Source: Neobacillus terrae
GTDB lineage: Bacteria; Bacillota; Bacilli; Bacillales; Cytobacillaceae
NCBI RefSeq assembly: GCF_011393025.1
Contig: NZ_JAAOEO010000004.1
Span: 248,001 to 312,000, forward strand
Reading direction: 5' to 3'
Length of the DNA stretch: 64,000 nucleotides
The position numbers and the translations under genes were made by a program. Below are positions 18,776 to 27,093 of this stretch, in pieces; the first letter of the stretch is position 1, and each line of letters opens with the position of its first letter. Below the pieces are notes generated by a model. It was given only the letters and a program-made list of their open reading frames with translations, was not told the origin of the DNA and made no database searches.

Positions 18776-19816
18776 TTATTCCTCATGCCTTGAAAACTGT
18801 GTTAAGAACCGGACATCATTAGTATAAAAATGGCGGATATCGTCAATGCCGTATTTCAGCATGGCAATTCGCTCAGGTCCCATTCCAAATGCAAAACCGG
18901 TATACTTTTTCGAATCGAATCCTGCCATTTCAAGTACATTAGGATGAACCATACCTGCTCCCAATATCTCAATCCAGCCTGTTCCTTTACATACACTGCA
19001 ACCTTTTCCGCCGCAAATTTTACAGGAGATATCCATCTCTACAGATGGTTCAGTGAAAGGAAAAAAGCTTGGTCTTAACCGGATTTCTCTGTCTTCACCG
19101 AAGATTTTTTTGGCAAATACCTCGAGTGTACCTTTCAGGTCACTCATTCGGATATTCTCATCAATAACCAAGCCTTCAATTTGCATAAATTGATGGGAAT
19201 GGGTCGCATCATCGTTATCTCTGCGGTAAACTTTTCCGGGGCAGATAATCTTTACAGGGCCTTTTCCCTGATGCTTCTCCATCGTGCGTGCCTGGACAGG
19301 AGATGTATGTGTGCGTAACAGAATTTCTTCTGAGATATAGAAGGAATCCTGCATATCTCTTGCTGGATGGCCTTTTGGAAGGTTAAGTGCCTCAAAATTA
19401 TAATAATCTTTTTCAACCTCTGGCCCTTCGGCAACCTGATAGCCCATACCGATAAATAAATCTTCAATTTCTTCAATGATCTTTGTTAATGGATGATGGC
19501 TGCCAGCCTTTACTGGACGTCCTGGCAGGGTTACATCAATTGTTTCAGATGCTAGTTTTTCAAGAACCTCAGCTTCCTCCAGTTCCTTTTGTTTTTCTTC
19601 TAATTTCACAGATATAGCCTCGCGCACTTCATTGACAAGCGCACCCATTTTCGGGCGTTCCTCAGCCGAAAGCTTCCCCATTCCTCTTAGAACCTCTGTA
19701 ATTGGTCCCTTTTTCCCCAAATAGGCCACTCTTACTTCATTTAGCTCTTTTAGGTTTTCAGATTGCTCAATCTTTTGAAGTACTTCAGTTTGCAATTCCT
19801 GTAAACGTTCCTGCAT
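18776..19816 (-). CDS. pheS: Phenylalanine-tRNA ligase alpha subunit
   Basis: Catalytic subunit of phenylalanyl-tRNA synthetase, a class II enzyme. The N-terminal coiled coil (about 1-90) contacts tRNA. Class II motif 2 reads around [23 protein letters not shown] and motif 3 around [14 protein letters not shown]. The zinc-like cluster [17 protein letters not shown] lies at about 265. At 346 residues it has the usual length. The start is the ATG ending at 19816 behind AGGAGG. A long T-box leader precedes it, so transcription should rise when uncharged tRNA-Phe accumulates. Confidence 0.97.
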   Translation of the reverse strand: MQERLQELQTEVLQKIEQSENLKELNEVRVAYLGKKGPITEVLRGMGKLSAEERPKMGALVNEVREAISVKLEEKQKELEEAEVLEKLASETIDVTLPGRPVKAGSHHPLTKIIEEIEDLFIGMGYQVAEGPEVEKDYYNFEALNLPKGHPARDMQDSFYISEEILLRTHTSPVQARTMEKHQGKGPVKIICPGKVYRRDNDDATHSHQFMQIEGLVIDENIRMSDLKGTLEVFAKKIFGEDREIRLRPSFFPFTEPSVEMDISCKICGGKGCSVCKGTGWIEILGAGMVHPNVLEMAGFDSKKYTGFAFGMGPERIAMLKYGIDDIRHFYTNDVRFLTQFSRHEE

Positions 19817-19864
19817 GAATAAATCCTCCTTTTTCTTTTATGTATTCCGAATAGAAGATCCCTG

Positions 19865-19906
19865 AAAAAAAACAAAAAACCTCCTCCCTGGAAAGGGACG
19901 AGGTTC
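19865..19906 (-). terminator. Regulated terminator inside the pheS T-box leader
   Basis: Stem CTCGTCCCTTT/AGGGAGGAG followed on the minus strand by a T-rich run. It competes with the T-box antiterminator. Confidence 0.8.
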
Positions 19907-20140
19907 TATTTCGCGGTACCACCCTTGTAAACACGCTATGTATACATAACATTGTGTTCGCTTCATTCGGATAACGGCTTATGCCGGTGCATCTTTACAC
20001 AAAAAGCTGCTGCTTTAAGTGGTCCTGATGCCAACTCGGGAGGTGAACTTCCCATGTATCCTCCATAAAAGTGCTTTCAGTCCCGGGCACTTTCTCCCTG
20101 AATGGTTTCACACAAGGTACTTTTCTCCGTCTTAGTCATT
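19865..20140 (-). promoter_or_regulatory. T-box leader of pheST (Phe specifier)
   Basis: The antiterminator T-box AGGGTGGTACCGCG is read on the minus strand at 19912-19925. It is followed by a terminator (CCTCGTCCCT/AGGGAGGAGG then T run). Upstream, stem I carries a plausible UUC specifier at 20045-20047 within GGAAGTTCACC. UUC codes Phe, as expected. Uncharged tRNA-Phe would stabilise the antiterminator. Confidence 0.9.
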
Positions 20141-20162
20141 AAAAATATTGATTTTGTTGTTT

Positions 20163-20191
20163 ATTATATAATAAGTTTTGTTTGGTTTCAA
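20163..20191 (-). promoter_or_regulatory. Sigma-A promoter of pheST
   Basis: TTGAAA (20186-20191), 17 nt, TATAAT (20163-20168) on the minus strand, just before the T-box leader. Confidence 0.7.
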
Positions 20192-20197
20192 ACTGAT

Positions 20198-20953
20198 TTA
20201 CGACTTTCTTAAGTAATATAAAAGGATGCCAGTGGCTATGGCAACATTAAGTGATTCACTTTTTCCGTAAATAGGAATATATAGGTTCCTTGTTGTTTTA
20301 GATAAAACCTCTTTGCTAACCCCGCTGCCCTCATTTCCTACTGCGAGAGCAAAGGTTTCTGAAGGAGCTGTTTCCGTATATATATTCCCATTTTCCAGGG
20401 CGGTTCCGTATACAGGGATTTCTTTGCTTAAAAGCTGATCAATCCATTCCGATAAATTCCCTCTTATGATCGGAAGGTGAAAGTGACTGCCCTGGGCCGA
20501 CCGGAGAACTTTGGAATTGTAAATATCAACACTGCCTTGACCAACAATAACGGCGTCAATACCAGCCGCATCAGCCGTTCTGACCATAGTGCCGAGGTTT
20601 CCGGGGTCCTGAACTGCATCGATCAGAAGGAAGGTTTTCGCATCTGTTATAGAAGCCTCCGTTTGTTTGCATACAGCAAATACCCCTTGTGGCGCCTCTG
20701 TTTCAGAAATAGCTTTTGCTACCTCTTCCGTAATGATTGTTACCGGAATGGATTCATAATCCCAGCTATGAGGCAGATCAGTCTCCTCTGAATAAATTAG
20801 CTCATCCACCATTTCTTTTTGTTTTAATGCTTCCTCTACAAGATGAAAACCTTCTATTATAAATGTCCCGGTTAAATCTCGTTCCTTTTTCGTATGAAGC
20901 TTTTTCCACTGTTTAACCTGCGGGTTCTTTGAAGAGTGAATATGATTCAACAC
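20198..20953 (-). CDS. ysgA: SpoU/TrmH-family RNA 2'-O-methyltransferase
   Basis: SAM-dependent 2'-O-ribose methyltransferase of the knotted SPOUT class, probably acting on rRNA or tRNA. The N-terminal substrate-binding domain (about 1-100) begins with SSKNPQVKQWKKLHTKKERDLTG. The SPOUT motifs are DAVQDPGNLGTMVRTADAAGID, ALAVGNEGSGVSKEVL and IPIYGKSESLNVAIATGILLY. At 251 residues it matches B. subtilis YsgA, which sits in the same place between sspI and pheS. The exact RNA target cannot be read from sequence. Confidence 0.9.
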   Translation of the reverse strand: MLNHIHSSKNPQVKQWKKLHTKKERDLTGTFIIEGFHLVEEALKQKEMVDELIYSEETDLPHSWDYESIPVTIITEEVAKAISETEAPQGVFAVCKQTEASITDAKTFLLIDAVQDPGNLGTMVRTADAAGIDAVIVGQGSVDIYNSKVLRSAQGSHFHLPIIRGNLSEWIDQLLSKEIPVYGTALENGNIYTETAPSETFALAVGNEGSGVSKEVLSKTTRNLYIPIYGKSESLNVAIATGILLYYLRKS

Positions 20954-21175
20954 AGTCTCTCCTTTTTCCTTTTCATGATTTTCTAATTATATCTTAACCA
21001 CAATACATAATAAAACCTAAATCAGAAAAAGCTATGAAAGAAATGCGGAAGCACCCTTCAACACTATGGGTAGTAAGGATAAATTGGCTAGTCTTTGGGT
21101 GCTGGAGCAAACAATATCAAGTTTGATAACAAATAAATTTGATACTAAAAAGAAAATGTAAAAGGAGTGAATCAA

Positions 21176-21385
21176 TTGAATCTTAATTTACGAAATGCCA
21201 TTATACACAATGTAACCGGAAACACACAGGATCAACTGGAAGATACCATTGTTGACGCAATTCAAAATGGGGAAGAAAAAATGCTTCCTGGATTGGGAGT
21301 CCTTTTTGAAGTAATTTGGCAGAATTCCTCCGAAGAGGAGAAGAAAGAAATGCTTGAAACACTTGAAAATGGGTTAAAACAGTAA
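21176..21385 (+). CDS. sspI: Small acid-soluble spore protein I
   Basis: Minor SASP made in the forespore; a spore component, not an alpha/beta DNA-coating SASP. The 69 residues read [20 protein letters not shown] and include [19 protein letters not shown], which is typical of SspI. The TTG at 21176 has AAGGAG eight bases upstream and reproduces the B. subtilis N-terminus. The GTG at 21167 overlaps that site. The gene is divergent from ysgA, as in B. subtilis. Sigma-G control is expected from the family; I could not place a convincing sigma-G promoter. Confidence 0.93.
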   Translation: MNLNLRNAIIHNVTGNTQDQLEDTIVDAIQNGEEKMLPGLGVLFEVIWQNSSEEEKKEMLETLENGLKQ

Positions 21386-21394
21386 GGACGTATG

Positions 21395-21429
21395 ACTGCC
21401 AGCTCATGTTGGCAGTTTTTTTTTGGTTT
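21395..21429 (+). terminator. Terminator of sspI
   Basis: ACTGCCA/TGGCAGT with an eight-base loop followed by a run of at least eight T. Confidence 0.85.
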
Positions 21430-21455
21430 AATGGATTGGAACTATCTCATATCTC

Positions 21456-21566
21456 TTCTACAAAAATAGAGGGGCTTTCTACAATTTCTTTGTTCCTATC
21501 AACAAAAAGAAAGGGAACATCTACAATTTAAGAAATTTTCTACAAAAAGGGGTATTTTTTCTACAA
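21456..21566. repeat. Phased TTCTACAA repeats
   Basis: Five copies of TTCTACAA (one ATCTACAA) start at 21456, 21477, 21519, 21538 and 21559. Spacings are 21, 42, 19 and 21 nt, near two helical turns. They lie between two terminators in an otherwise empty interval. Confidence 0.5.
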
Positions 21567-21611
21567 AAAAAAGCTGAATCTAAGGACAAATAATATCCTT
21601 TAGAATCAGCT
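21565..21611 (-). terminator. Terminator of ysdC
   Basis: Minus-strand stem AGCTGATTCTAAAGGA/TCCTTAGATTCAGCT followed by eight T. It lies 12 bp after the ysdC stop. Confidence 0.85.
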
Positions 21612-21622
21612 ACAATCTATTC

Positions 21623-22708
21623 TTATTCAAAAGTTAATTTATCTACAGTTTCACGATCCAAACGCTTGATTACTTCAACAATCAGTTTCACTGTATTTTC
21701 ATAATCATCACGGTGGAGCATTGCAGCATGTGAATGGATATAACGGGTTGCAATACAAATAGCAAGCGCTGGTACACCATTATGGGTAAGGTGAATAGTT
21801 CCTGCATCAGTTCCGCCGCCAGGAATGGCTTCAAACTGATAAGGGATATTACATTCATCTGCAACATCTGTTACAAAATCACGCAACCCTTTATGTCCTA
21901 CCATGGACGCATCGTAAAGTACGATTTGTGGTCCATTTCCCATTTTGCCCATAGCTTCTTTTTCCGAAACCCCTGGTGTATCTCCAGCAATACCTACATC
22001 AACAGCAATACCGATGTCAGGATTAATTTTGGTTGCGGCTGTACGTGCACCGCGAAGTCCAACCTCTTCCTGAACATTGCCAACACCGTAAACCACATTT
22101 GGATGGTCTGTATCTTTTAATTGTTTAAGGACGTCAATAGCAATGGCACAGCCAATGCGGTTATCCCATGCTTTGGCAAGCAACATTTTTTCATTGTTCA
22201 TAACAGTAAATTCAAAATAAGGAACTACCATGTCTCCAGGGCGGACTCCCCAAGATTCCGTTTCCTCGCGGCTGGAAGCACCAATGTCAATGAACATATC
22301 CTTGATATCAACTGGTTTTTTACGTGCTTCAGCAGGCAATATATGAGGAGGCTTGGAACCAATGATTCCAGTTACATCACCTTTCCTTGTTGTGATCGTA
22401 ACACGCTGGGCAAGCATAACCTGTCCCCACCAGCCTCCAACTGTCTGGAAGCGCAAAAATCCTTTATCATCAACTTGAGTAATCATAAAGCCAACTTCAT
22501 CAAGGTGACCGGCTACCATTATTTTAGGGCCGCCCTCTTTGCCTGTTTTTTTGGCAATCAAACTTCCTAATCCATCAGTAGTAATTTCATCTGCGAATGG
22601 AGCTATGTATTTTTTCATTACTTCGCGTACTTCTCGTTCATTTCCTGGTATGCCTTTGGCATCTGTTAAATCCTTAAGCATTGTTAGAGTTTCATCTAAT
22701 TGTGCCAT
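21623..22708 (-). CDS. ysdC: M42-family metallopeptidase YsdC
   Basis: Dinuclear-zinc aminopeptidase of the M42 family, often annotated as endoglucanase by an old error. At 361 residues it has the family length. Metal and catalytic motifs are [49 protein letters not shown] and [11 protein letters not shown]. Cytoplasmic peptide degradation is the likely role. The start is the ATG ending at 22708 behind GGGGG. In B. subtilis ysdC is next to ysdB; here three AT-rich genes separate them. Confidence 0.92.
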   Translation of the reverse strand: MAQLDETLTMLKDLTDAKGIPGNEREVREVMKKYIAPFADEITTDGLGSLIAKKTGKEGGPKIMVAGHLDEVGFMITQVDDKGFLRFQTVGGWWGQVMLAQRVTITTRKGDVTGIIGSKPPHILPAEARKKPVDIKDMFIDIGASSREETESWGVRPGDMVVPYFEFTVMNNEKMLLAKAWDNRIGCAIAIDVLKQLKDTDHPNVVYGVGNVQEEVGLRGARTAATKINPDIGIAVDVGIAGDTPGVSEKEAMGKMGNGPQIVLYDASMVGHKGLRDFVTDVADECNIPYQFEAIPGGGTDAGTIHLTHNGVPALAICIATRYIHSHAAMLHRDDYENTVKLIVEVIKRLDRETVDKLTFE

Positions 22709-22791
22709 ATATTTACCCCCTTCATATGTACATCATTAATTATAACGAATCCTGAAGAAGATGTACAAAGATTCTGTATATAGATAATCCT

Positions 22792-23391
22792 TCACTCCAA
22801 GGAAAAAAGATTCTCTAATAAAATTTTTGACCATGTTTCCATATTTTTAAAATAATTTTTTATTTCTTCAATTCTTATCCACTTACCAGTCATTTTTTCA
22901 GTTTCATTAATTTCTATTGCCTGATTATCTAATTTTATATGATAAACAAATCCTAGGTGGACCTTTCCAACCTCATTGGATTCATCATTTAGTATGCCTT
23001 TAAATTCCAAAGAAATTATGGTACAATCCTTCAGGATAATTTCTTCGTTTAGTTCTTTCAATAAGCCAGTTTCAACAATATTATAATCACCGGATGGCAT
23101 TAAATCATTAATATGACCACCTACACCAACAGAAAATTTATTATGTAATCTTTTTTCATTTTGTTTAGGTAATCTTTTTAAAATATATATATAATCATTA
23201 TAAGTTAAAAAAGCATAAGGTATTATTTGTTTATAATTCTCATTTTTTTCAGCACTATCCCTAGAAAGTAGAAAAGACTCTTTATCAACAACCTCAATGA
23301 ACTTTTCATTTTTTTCATTATTTAGTTGTGGCACTTCCATGTTAATTAAGTTGGAAATAAAATCCCTTTTTACTACTACTACATTTTCCAT
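22792..23391 (-). CDS. Nudix-like protein, last gene of the nucleotide cassette
   Basis: Nudix-superfamily protein of 199 residues, closest in appearance to the COG4112-type MutT-like phosphohydrolases. The segment RLHNKFSVGVGGHIND (81-96) is typical of that group. The Nudix helix reads LLKELNEEIIL (110-120), matching the RE-U-x-EE core with Lys for Arg, but the upstream Gly and Glu of the classic box do not align well, so catalysis is uncertain. It follows the deaminase-like gene by ten bases and is clearly AT-richer than ysdC. A role in removing or checking nucleotides is inferred from family and neighbours only. Confidence 0.7.
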   Translation of the reverse strand: MENVVVVKRDFISNLINMEVPQLNNEKNEKFIEVVDKESFLLSRDSAEKNENYKQIIPYAFLTYNDYIYILKRLPKQNEKRLHNKFSVGVGGHINDLMPSGDYNIVETGLLKELNEEIILKDCTIISLEFKGILNDESNEVGKVHLGFVYHIKLDNQAIEINETEKMTGKWIRIEEIKNYFKNMETWSKILLENLFSLE

Positions 23392-23401
23392 CTATACCAT
23401 C

Positions 23402-23932
23402 TCACTCTGATTTATGTTTTGTAGGCCCTGTTGCATTTTGATATTTTCCTGCATATAACTCTACTTGTTTTGTTGAAGTCTTAAACAAAAATAACTGGCC
23501 AACAAATTGCTTCGGTTTAATTTTAATATAAAAATTCGAATGATTACATATCTCAAAAGTAATATTCCCTGAATAGCCAGGTTCAATTTGTCCATCGGTA
23601 CATGTTAAACTTACAAATAACCTTGCTAATGATCCCTTCGTTTGCAATAAACCAAAATACCCATTTGGAATATTAACTTTCTCATATGAACTTGCTAAGA
23701 TACAACTTTTAGGAGGAATAATTAAACCACCCTGAGTAATTTCTTCTTCTTTAAAGAACTCTTCTGGAATATCTTCCCCATAATATATAAATGTTTTTTC
23801 ACTTGTTGGCGGCTCCATCCTAATTATAGTTTTTCCAAGCCGCAACGAAACTGAAGTATTGTCAAACGAATCCTCTGAAACTACATCATATTGTTTTATA
23901 AGATATTTTAAATTATCTCCTACAATTAACAT
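23402..23932 (-). CDS. dCTP deaminase-like (DCD/dUTPase fold) protein
   Basis: Trimeric DCD/dUTPase-fold protein of 176 residues. It aligns with dCTP deaminases through SVSLRLG (27-33), KGSLARL (99-105), DGQIEPGYSGNITFEICN (113-130) and YAGKYQNATGP (160-170). The catalytic residues known from E. coli Dcd (Ser111, Arg115, Glu138) align with S101, R104 and E127. The alanine next to the E. coli active site (Ala124) is Asp113 here, so whether it deaminates dCTP, hydrolyses dUTP or does both is unclear. It lies 13 bp after the membrane-anchored paralogue and 10 bp before the Nudix gene. Confidence 0.75.
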   Translation of the reverse strand: MLIVGDNLKYLIKQYDVVSEDSFDNTSVSLRLGKTIIRMEPPTSEKTFIYYGEDIPEEFFKEEEITQGGLIIPPKSCILASSYEKVNIPNGYFGLLQTKGSLARLFVSLTCTDGQIEPGYSGNITFEICNHSNFYIKIKPKQFVGQLFLFKTSTKQVELYAGKYQNATGPTKHKSE

Positions 23933-23945
23933 ATTAGTGACCTCC

Positions 23946-24551
23946 CTATTTCAAGGCTAAAATACTGACATATAACGCAAAACCAGCGATAGCAATCGTT
24001 AAAATTTTATCCCAATTTGCCAGCAAAAACTTTTTAACCTTAAAACCTCCTTTTGTTGGTAAAGATTGCGACTCATCTATGTAGGCAGGTAAAGGAGCAA
24101 CAATACTAGTTTCAGACTGAATAAAATAGCATGCGCAAATTGTTTCACCTTTTTTTAAAGTCATTTTTTTTCTGCTTGAATTAAAAAAACCTATTCTTAA
24201 CTTTCCATTAAAACCAGGGTCTATTTTTCCCGAGGAAACCATTCCCCCAGAATAAATATTCCTGCCGACACCGGTTACTACTCCGAAAACGTTGAGAGGT
24301 ACTCCCAGTTTTTCATTTGTTTCAATCGTTATTGCTTCGGTAGACTTAAGAATAATTCCATCATCCGGGATAATATACCATTGTGAATTAGATTGATTGA
24401 ACCATCTTTCTCCAATTGTAAAGTCTAAACAACAAGCTCCATCATCTTTAATATTTTTCTTATCAACAAAAATAAGACTTTCCATTGATTTTTTATAACT
24501 ATCAAACTTGCTCCAATCAGTAGTTGTTCTCTGTTTTAAGTCTATTATCAT
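23946..24551 (-). CDS. dUTPase/DCD-fold protein with C-terminal membrane anchor
   Basis: First gene of the AT-rich cassette, 201 residues. The core resembles the DCD/dUTPase fold: CLDFTIGERW (41-50) at the place of the SVDLRLG strand, and SGKIDPGFNGKLRIGFFN (107-124) at the place of the G-x-IDPG-x-x-G motif. The SSLAR loop of active deaminases is not recognisable, so it may bind nucleotide without converting it. A hydrophobic helix at about 183-200 (ILTIAIAGFALYVSILAL) is a tail anchor, unusual for this fold. The ATG ending at 24551 follows AAGGGAGAG. It is divergent from ysdB. Confidence 0.6.
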   Translation of the reverse strand: MIIDLKQRTTTDWSKFDSYKKSMESLIFVDKKNIKDDGACCLDFTIGERWFNQSNSQWYIIPDDGIILKSTEAITIETNEKLGVPLNVFGVVTGVGRNIYSGGMVSSGKIDPGFNGKLRIGFFNSSRKKMTLKKGETICACYFIQSETSIVAPLPAYIDESQSLPTKGGFKVKKFLLANWDKILTIAIAGFALYVSILALK

Positions 24552-24647
24552 AATAACTCTCCCTTAGTTCTGATATCTATTAATAATAATATTAAAAGAT
24601 ACTAGAAAATGGAAGGTTTTCGGGATTATTCTTTTGAAGCATTATAA

Positions 24648-24673
24648 TGAAACAATTAAATGTTTAACTCGTA
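24648..24673 (+). promoter_or_regulatory. Sigma-W promoter of ysdB
   Basis: TGAAAC (24648-24653), exactly 16 nt, CGTA (24670-24673): a perfect match to the sigma-W consensus. ysdB starts 34 nt downstream. B. subtilis ysdB is a known sigma-W gene. Confidence 0.85.
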
Positions 24674-24706
24674 TAATTATTAAAATAAGTGCTGGAGGAA
24701 ACGAAA

Positions 24707-25090
24707 ATGATTTGGCTGCTGCGCATTATTTTAATCATGCTCATTTTCTTTTTAATTTTTCTTGTTTATAAAACGATTGACGATCCAAAACGCAAACTTA
24801 ATAAAGCCCTCAAAAAGAAGCGGTACTGTTTGATAGATTTTCCCTATAGTATCGAAAGAAATTTCTTTCTTACTTATAAAGGAGCTCTTTTTGAAGGTGA
24901 AAAATATGCAGATCCATCAAAGAGTTCCTTTGAAGTTGTCTCGATTTTCATATGGTCTAAAAATTCACCTTCATTAAAAGGATTGACTCGTGAAGACTTT
25001 TTGTTTCTTGAAAAAAAAATTCACGAACAGTATCCTAAAGCGGAAGTCGAATGGAAGAGCCCCATAAAAGAATTCCTTCTGTTAGACTAG
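24707..25090 (+). CDS. ysdB: Sigma-W regulon membrane-anchored protein YsdB
   Basis: Small protein of unknown function (127 residues) with one N-terminal membrane helix (MIWLLRIILIMLIFFLIFLVY) and a cytoplasmic domain starting DDPKRKLNKALKKKRYCLIDFPYSIERNFFLTYKGALFEGEKY. The ATG at 24707 has GGAGG eight bases upstream; the longer frame starting at 24689 precedes that site. Position next to ysdA and the sigma-W promoter match B. subtilis ysdB. It is probably part of the envelope-stress response. Its end overlaps convergent ysdA by nine bases. Confidence 0.85.
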   Translation: MIWLLRIILIMLIFFLIFLVYKTIDDPKRKLNKALKKKRYCLIDFPYSIERNFFLTYKGALFEGEKYADPSKSSFEVVSIFIWSKNSPSLKGLTREDFLFLEKKIHEQYPKAEVEWKSPIKEFLLLD

Positions 25091-25360
25091 TTTTAGGTTG
25101 ATATAAACAAATGCCAAAAACTCAATAACTGCGAGCAGAGGAAACCCTATCATAAAAGATAAATGCTTTGTTTTATGCCTGTACATCTGCATTCCCATTG
25201 AAGTACCTATGGCACCGCCAAATAAAGCTACAAGCCATAAAGTTTTTTCTGGAATCCTGTATTGATGCTTAATAGCCCTCTGTTTATCTGCCTTCATCGT
25301 AAGCAGACCTATGAAATTCATCAGTACATAGGCCGCCAGTATTAATGATTTACCGTCCAT
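25082..25360 (-). CDS. ysdA: DUF1294 membrane protein YsdA
   Basis: Small membrane protein of unknown function (92 residues). It has two or three hydrophobic helices and the DUF1294 signature region MKADKQRAIKHQYRIPEKT, LFGGAIGTSMGMQMYRHKTKH and FPLLAVIEF. The ATG ending at 25360 is preceded by a GGGGGAAGGGG tract; an upstream in-frame start at 25399 lies before that site. It follows the rplT terminator on the same strand and converges with ysdB. Confidence 0.85.
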   Translation of the reverse strand: MDGKSLILAAYVLMNFIGLLTMKADKQRAIKHQYRIPEKTLWLVALFGGAIGTSMGMQMYRHKTKHLSFMIGFPLLAVIEFLAFVYINLKLV

Positions 25361-25380
25361 TTTTCCCCTTCCCCCTAATG

Positions 25381-25414
25381 TATAAAAAGCCATTCTCAAC
25401 TAAGAGAATGGCTT
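25381..25414 (-). terminator. Terminator of infC-rpmI-rplT
   Basis: AAGCCATTCTC/GAGAATGGCTT, 11 pairs with a six-base loop, followed by TTTTTATA on the minus strand. Confidence 0.85.
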
Positions 25415-25422
25415 ATATATTA

Positions 25423-25782
25423 TTACTTATTGTTTTGTTGTTTTGCTGCTTCAGCTAATTGAGCAAATGCATTTGCATCGCTAACTGCTAATTCAGCAAG
25501 CATCTTGCGGTTTACTTCGATACCAGCAAGCTTTAAACCGTGCATTAAACGGCTGTAAGAAAGACCGTTCATACGAGCTGCTGCGTTGATACGAGTGATC
25601 CAAAGTTTACGGAAGTCACGTTTTTTCTGGCGACGGTCACGGAATGCATATTGTAATGATTTCATAACCTGTTGGTTAGCAACTTTGTATAATGTATGTT
25701 TAGAACCGAAATAACCTTTTGCTAATTTAAGAACTCTTTTACGACGCTTGCGCGTTACAGTACCGCCTTTTACACGTGGCAT
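25423..25782 (-). CDS. rplT: 50S ribosomal protein L20
   Basis: Binds 23S rRNA early in large-subunit assembly. It also represses its own operon through the infC leader in B. subtilis. At 119 residues it has the usual length: a basic N-terminal extension ([26 protein letters not shown]) and a globular C-terminal domain ([25 protein letters not shown]). The start ATG ends at 25782 behind GGAGGG. Last gene of infC-rpmI-rplT. Confidence 0.98.
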   Translation of the reverse strand: MPRVKGGTVTRKRRKRVLKLAKGYFGSKHTLYKVANQQVMKSLQYAFRDRRQKKRDFRKLWITRINAAARMNGLSYSRLMHGLKLAGIEVNRKMLAELAVSDANAFAQLAEAAKQQNNK

Positions 25783-25818
25783 GTAATTTCCCTCCTATAT
25801 ATGACTCGATCTTCGAGA

Positions 25819-26019
25819 TTACTTCATGTTTGTTAATAATTGACGAATGCGTTTGAAGTCACCTTTAGAAACAAGAGATGATTTGCGAAGCTTACGCTTT
25901 GCTTTAGTAGATTTGTTTGCAAATAAGTGGCTTGTATAAGCGTGGTCACGCTTTAACTGGCCAGAACCAGTCTTCTTGAAACGCTTTGCAGCGCCGCGGT
26001 GTGTTTTCATTTTTGGCAT
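25819..26019 (-). CDS. rpmI: 50S ribosomal protein L35
   Basis: Small basic large-subunit protein, 66 residues, beginning [20 protein letters not shown] and ending [15 protein letters not shown], the complete L35 pattern. It lies between infC and rplT with short gaps and is translated from the same message. Confidence 0.98.
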   Translation of the reverse strand: MPKMKTHRGAAKRFKKTGSGQLKRDHAYTSHLFANKSTKAKRKLRKSSLVSKGDFKRIRQLLTNMK

Positions 26020-26036
26020 TTTGGAATTCCTCCCTA

Positions 26037-26555
26037 TTACTTGTCGTTTTTAGGTGCTAAAACGAGGAACATGCTCCGTCCGTCCATTTTTGGATGGGAC
26101 TCAATTGTAGCAACTTCCTTGCACGCTTCAGCAAAACGGTCCAGAACCTTCTGACCGATTTCTTTATGGGTAATTGCCCGGCCTTTAAAGCGGATCGAGG
26201 CTTTTACCTTATCGCCCTTTTCAAGGAACTTAATTGCATTGCGAAGCTTTGTATTAAAATCGTGCTCATCAATTGTAGGGCTCAGACGAACCTCTTTAGT
26301 AGTGATGATCTTTTGATTTTTACGAGCTTCTTTATCTTTCTTTTGCTGCTCGAATTTAAACTTTCCATAATCCATAATTCGGGCTACCGGTGGCTTGGCA
26401 GTTGGTGCAACAAGCACCAGGTCAAGATTAACGCGTCCGGCTATTTCAAGCGCTTCAATTTTAGACTTAATACCAAGTTGCTCGCCGTTCTGGTCAATCA
26501 GACGGACTTCGCGAGCACGAATACCATCGTTTAACAGCATATCTTTACTAATAAT
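26037..26555 (-). CDS. infC: Translation initiation factor IF-3 (AUU start)
   Basis: Checks start-codon pairing on the 30S subunit and prevents early subunit joining. The first in-frame ATG (26540) would cut off the conserved ISKD. Upstream, in frame, lies ATT ATT AGT AAA GAT, with GGAGG six bases before the first ATT. I therefore place the start at the ATT ending at 26555 ([18 protein letters not shown], 172 residues). Non-AUG starts in infC are a known self-control device, because IF-3 discriminates against them. N domain to about 75, linker [17 protein letters not shown] domain after. Confidence 0.95.
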   Translation of the reverse strand: MISKDMLLNDGIRAREVRLIDQNGEQLGIKSKIEALEIAGRVNLDLVLVAPTAKPPVARIMDYGKFKFEQQKKDKEARKNQKIITTKEVRLSPTIDEHDFNTKLRNAIKFLEKGDKVKASIRFKGRAITHKEIGQKVLDRFAEACKEVATIESHPKMDGRSMFLVLAPKNDK

Positions 26556-26870
26556 TAGCCACCTCCAAGGTTTAATAACGAATACACATCTGGGTCAAGA
26601 AATTAATAGGATAAGCTATTATCCCTGCATTACTCCGCCAGACACCTGGCTGATCACAAAAGCCAGCAGATGCAGGCTTACATGGCCGGGATATTCCAGC
26701 GTTCCCTTCACAAACAAAAAAGTGCGGATGTAATACACCCACACTTTACGAAACACATTAAAGGTTCTAGTTCGTTTACGTAAAACCTGCCAACTGCTAA
26801 GGATCGCGTCAATCAGGTGAGAAGCGGGTGCTTCTTCTTTTCCCAAAAACTCGTATTCAATTTTACCTTT
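26556..26870 (-). promoter_or_regulatory. infC-rpmI-rplT leader (L20-type attenuator)
   Basis: About 310 nt of untranslated leader. It contains a terminator (minus-strand AAAGTGTGG/CCGCACTTT then T run, 26712-26747), followed by a long-range helix CTGCAT/ATGCAG enclosing GCTGGCT/AGCCAG. The B. subtilis operon is controlled by L20 through such a leader. Confidence 0.7.
26712..26747 (-). terminator. Attenuator terminator in the infC leader
   Basis: Nine-pair stem with one G-U pair followed by six T on the minus strand, about 160 nt before the infC start. Confidence 0.75.
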
Positions 26871-26873
26871 GTA

Positions 26874-26903
26874 ACTATATCATATAGGAACATTAGATGT
26901 CAA
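26874..26903 (-). promoter_or_regulatory. Sigma-A promoter of infC operon
   Basis: TTGACA (26898-26903), 18 nt, TATAGT (26874-26879) on the minus strand. Confidence 0.6.
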
Positions 26904-26994
26904 ACGAATCATTCTCATCACAACGCTTTGTATCATATCAAAATAAAATAGTTTTTACAATACCTTTAGTTATATTTTTTAGTCTTTTTATTTT

Positions 26995-27085
26995 TACCGC
27001 TAATCTCGCTCCCGGCTGTCACCTTCCGCGGACGGTTCGAAAGCCTCTTCAGCTCAGGCAGTCTACGAGTCTCACCTGCAGAAGG
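26995..27085. repeat. Remnant of a GC-rich Bacillus intergenic repeat
   Basis: GCTCCCGGCTGTCACC, CCGCGGACGG and GTCTCACCTGCAG are typical fragments of a common Bacillus intergenic repeat, more GC-rich than the flanks. No gene is seen. Confidence 0.4.
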
Positions 27086-27093
27086 CATTTTCA

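Noticed and set aside
21117..21147. Possible sigma-G promoter for sspI (GATACTA as -10)
   Set aside because: No matching -35 at 17-19 nt; kept only as expectation from the family.
22792..24551. Cassette as a prophage or insertion-sequence remnant
   Set aside because: No integrase, transposase, terminal repeats or target duplication could be found at its edges.
26619..26846. 75-codon frame inside the infC leader
   Set aside because: It overlaps the attenuator stem and the long-range helix; the sequence is better explained as RNA structure.
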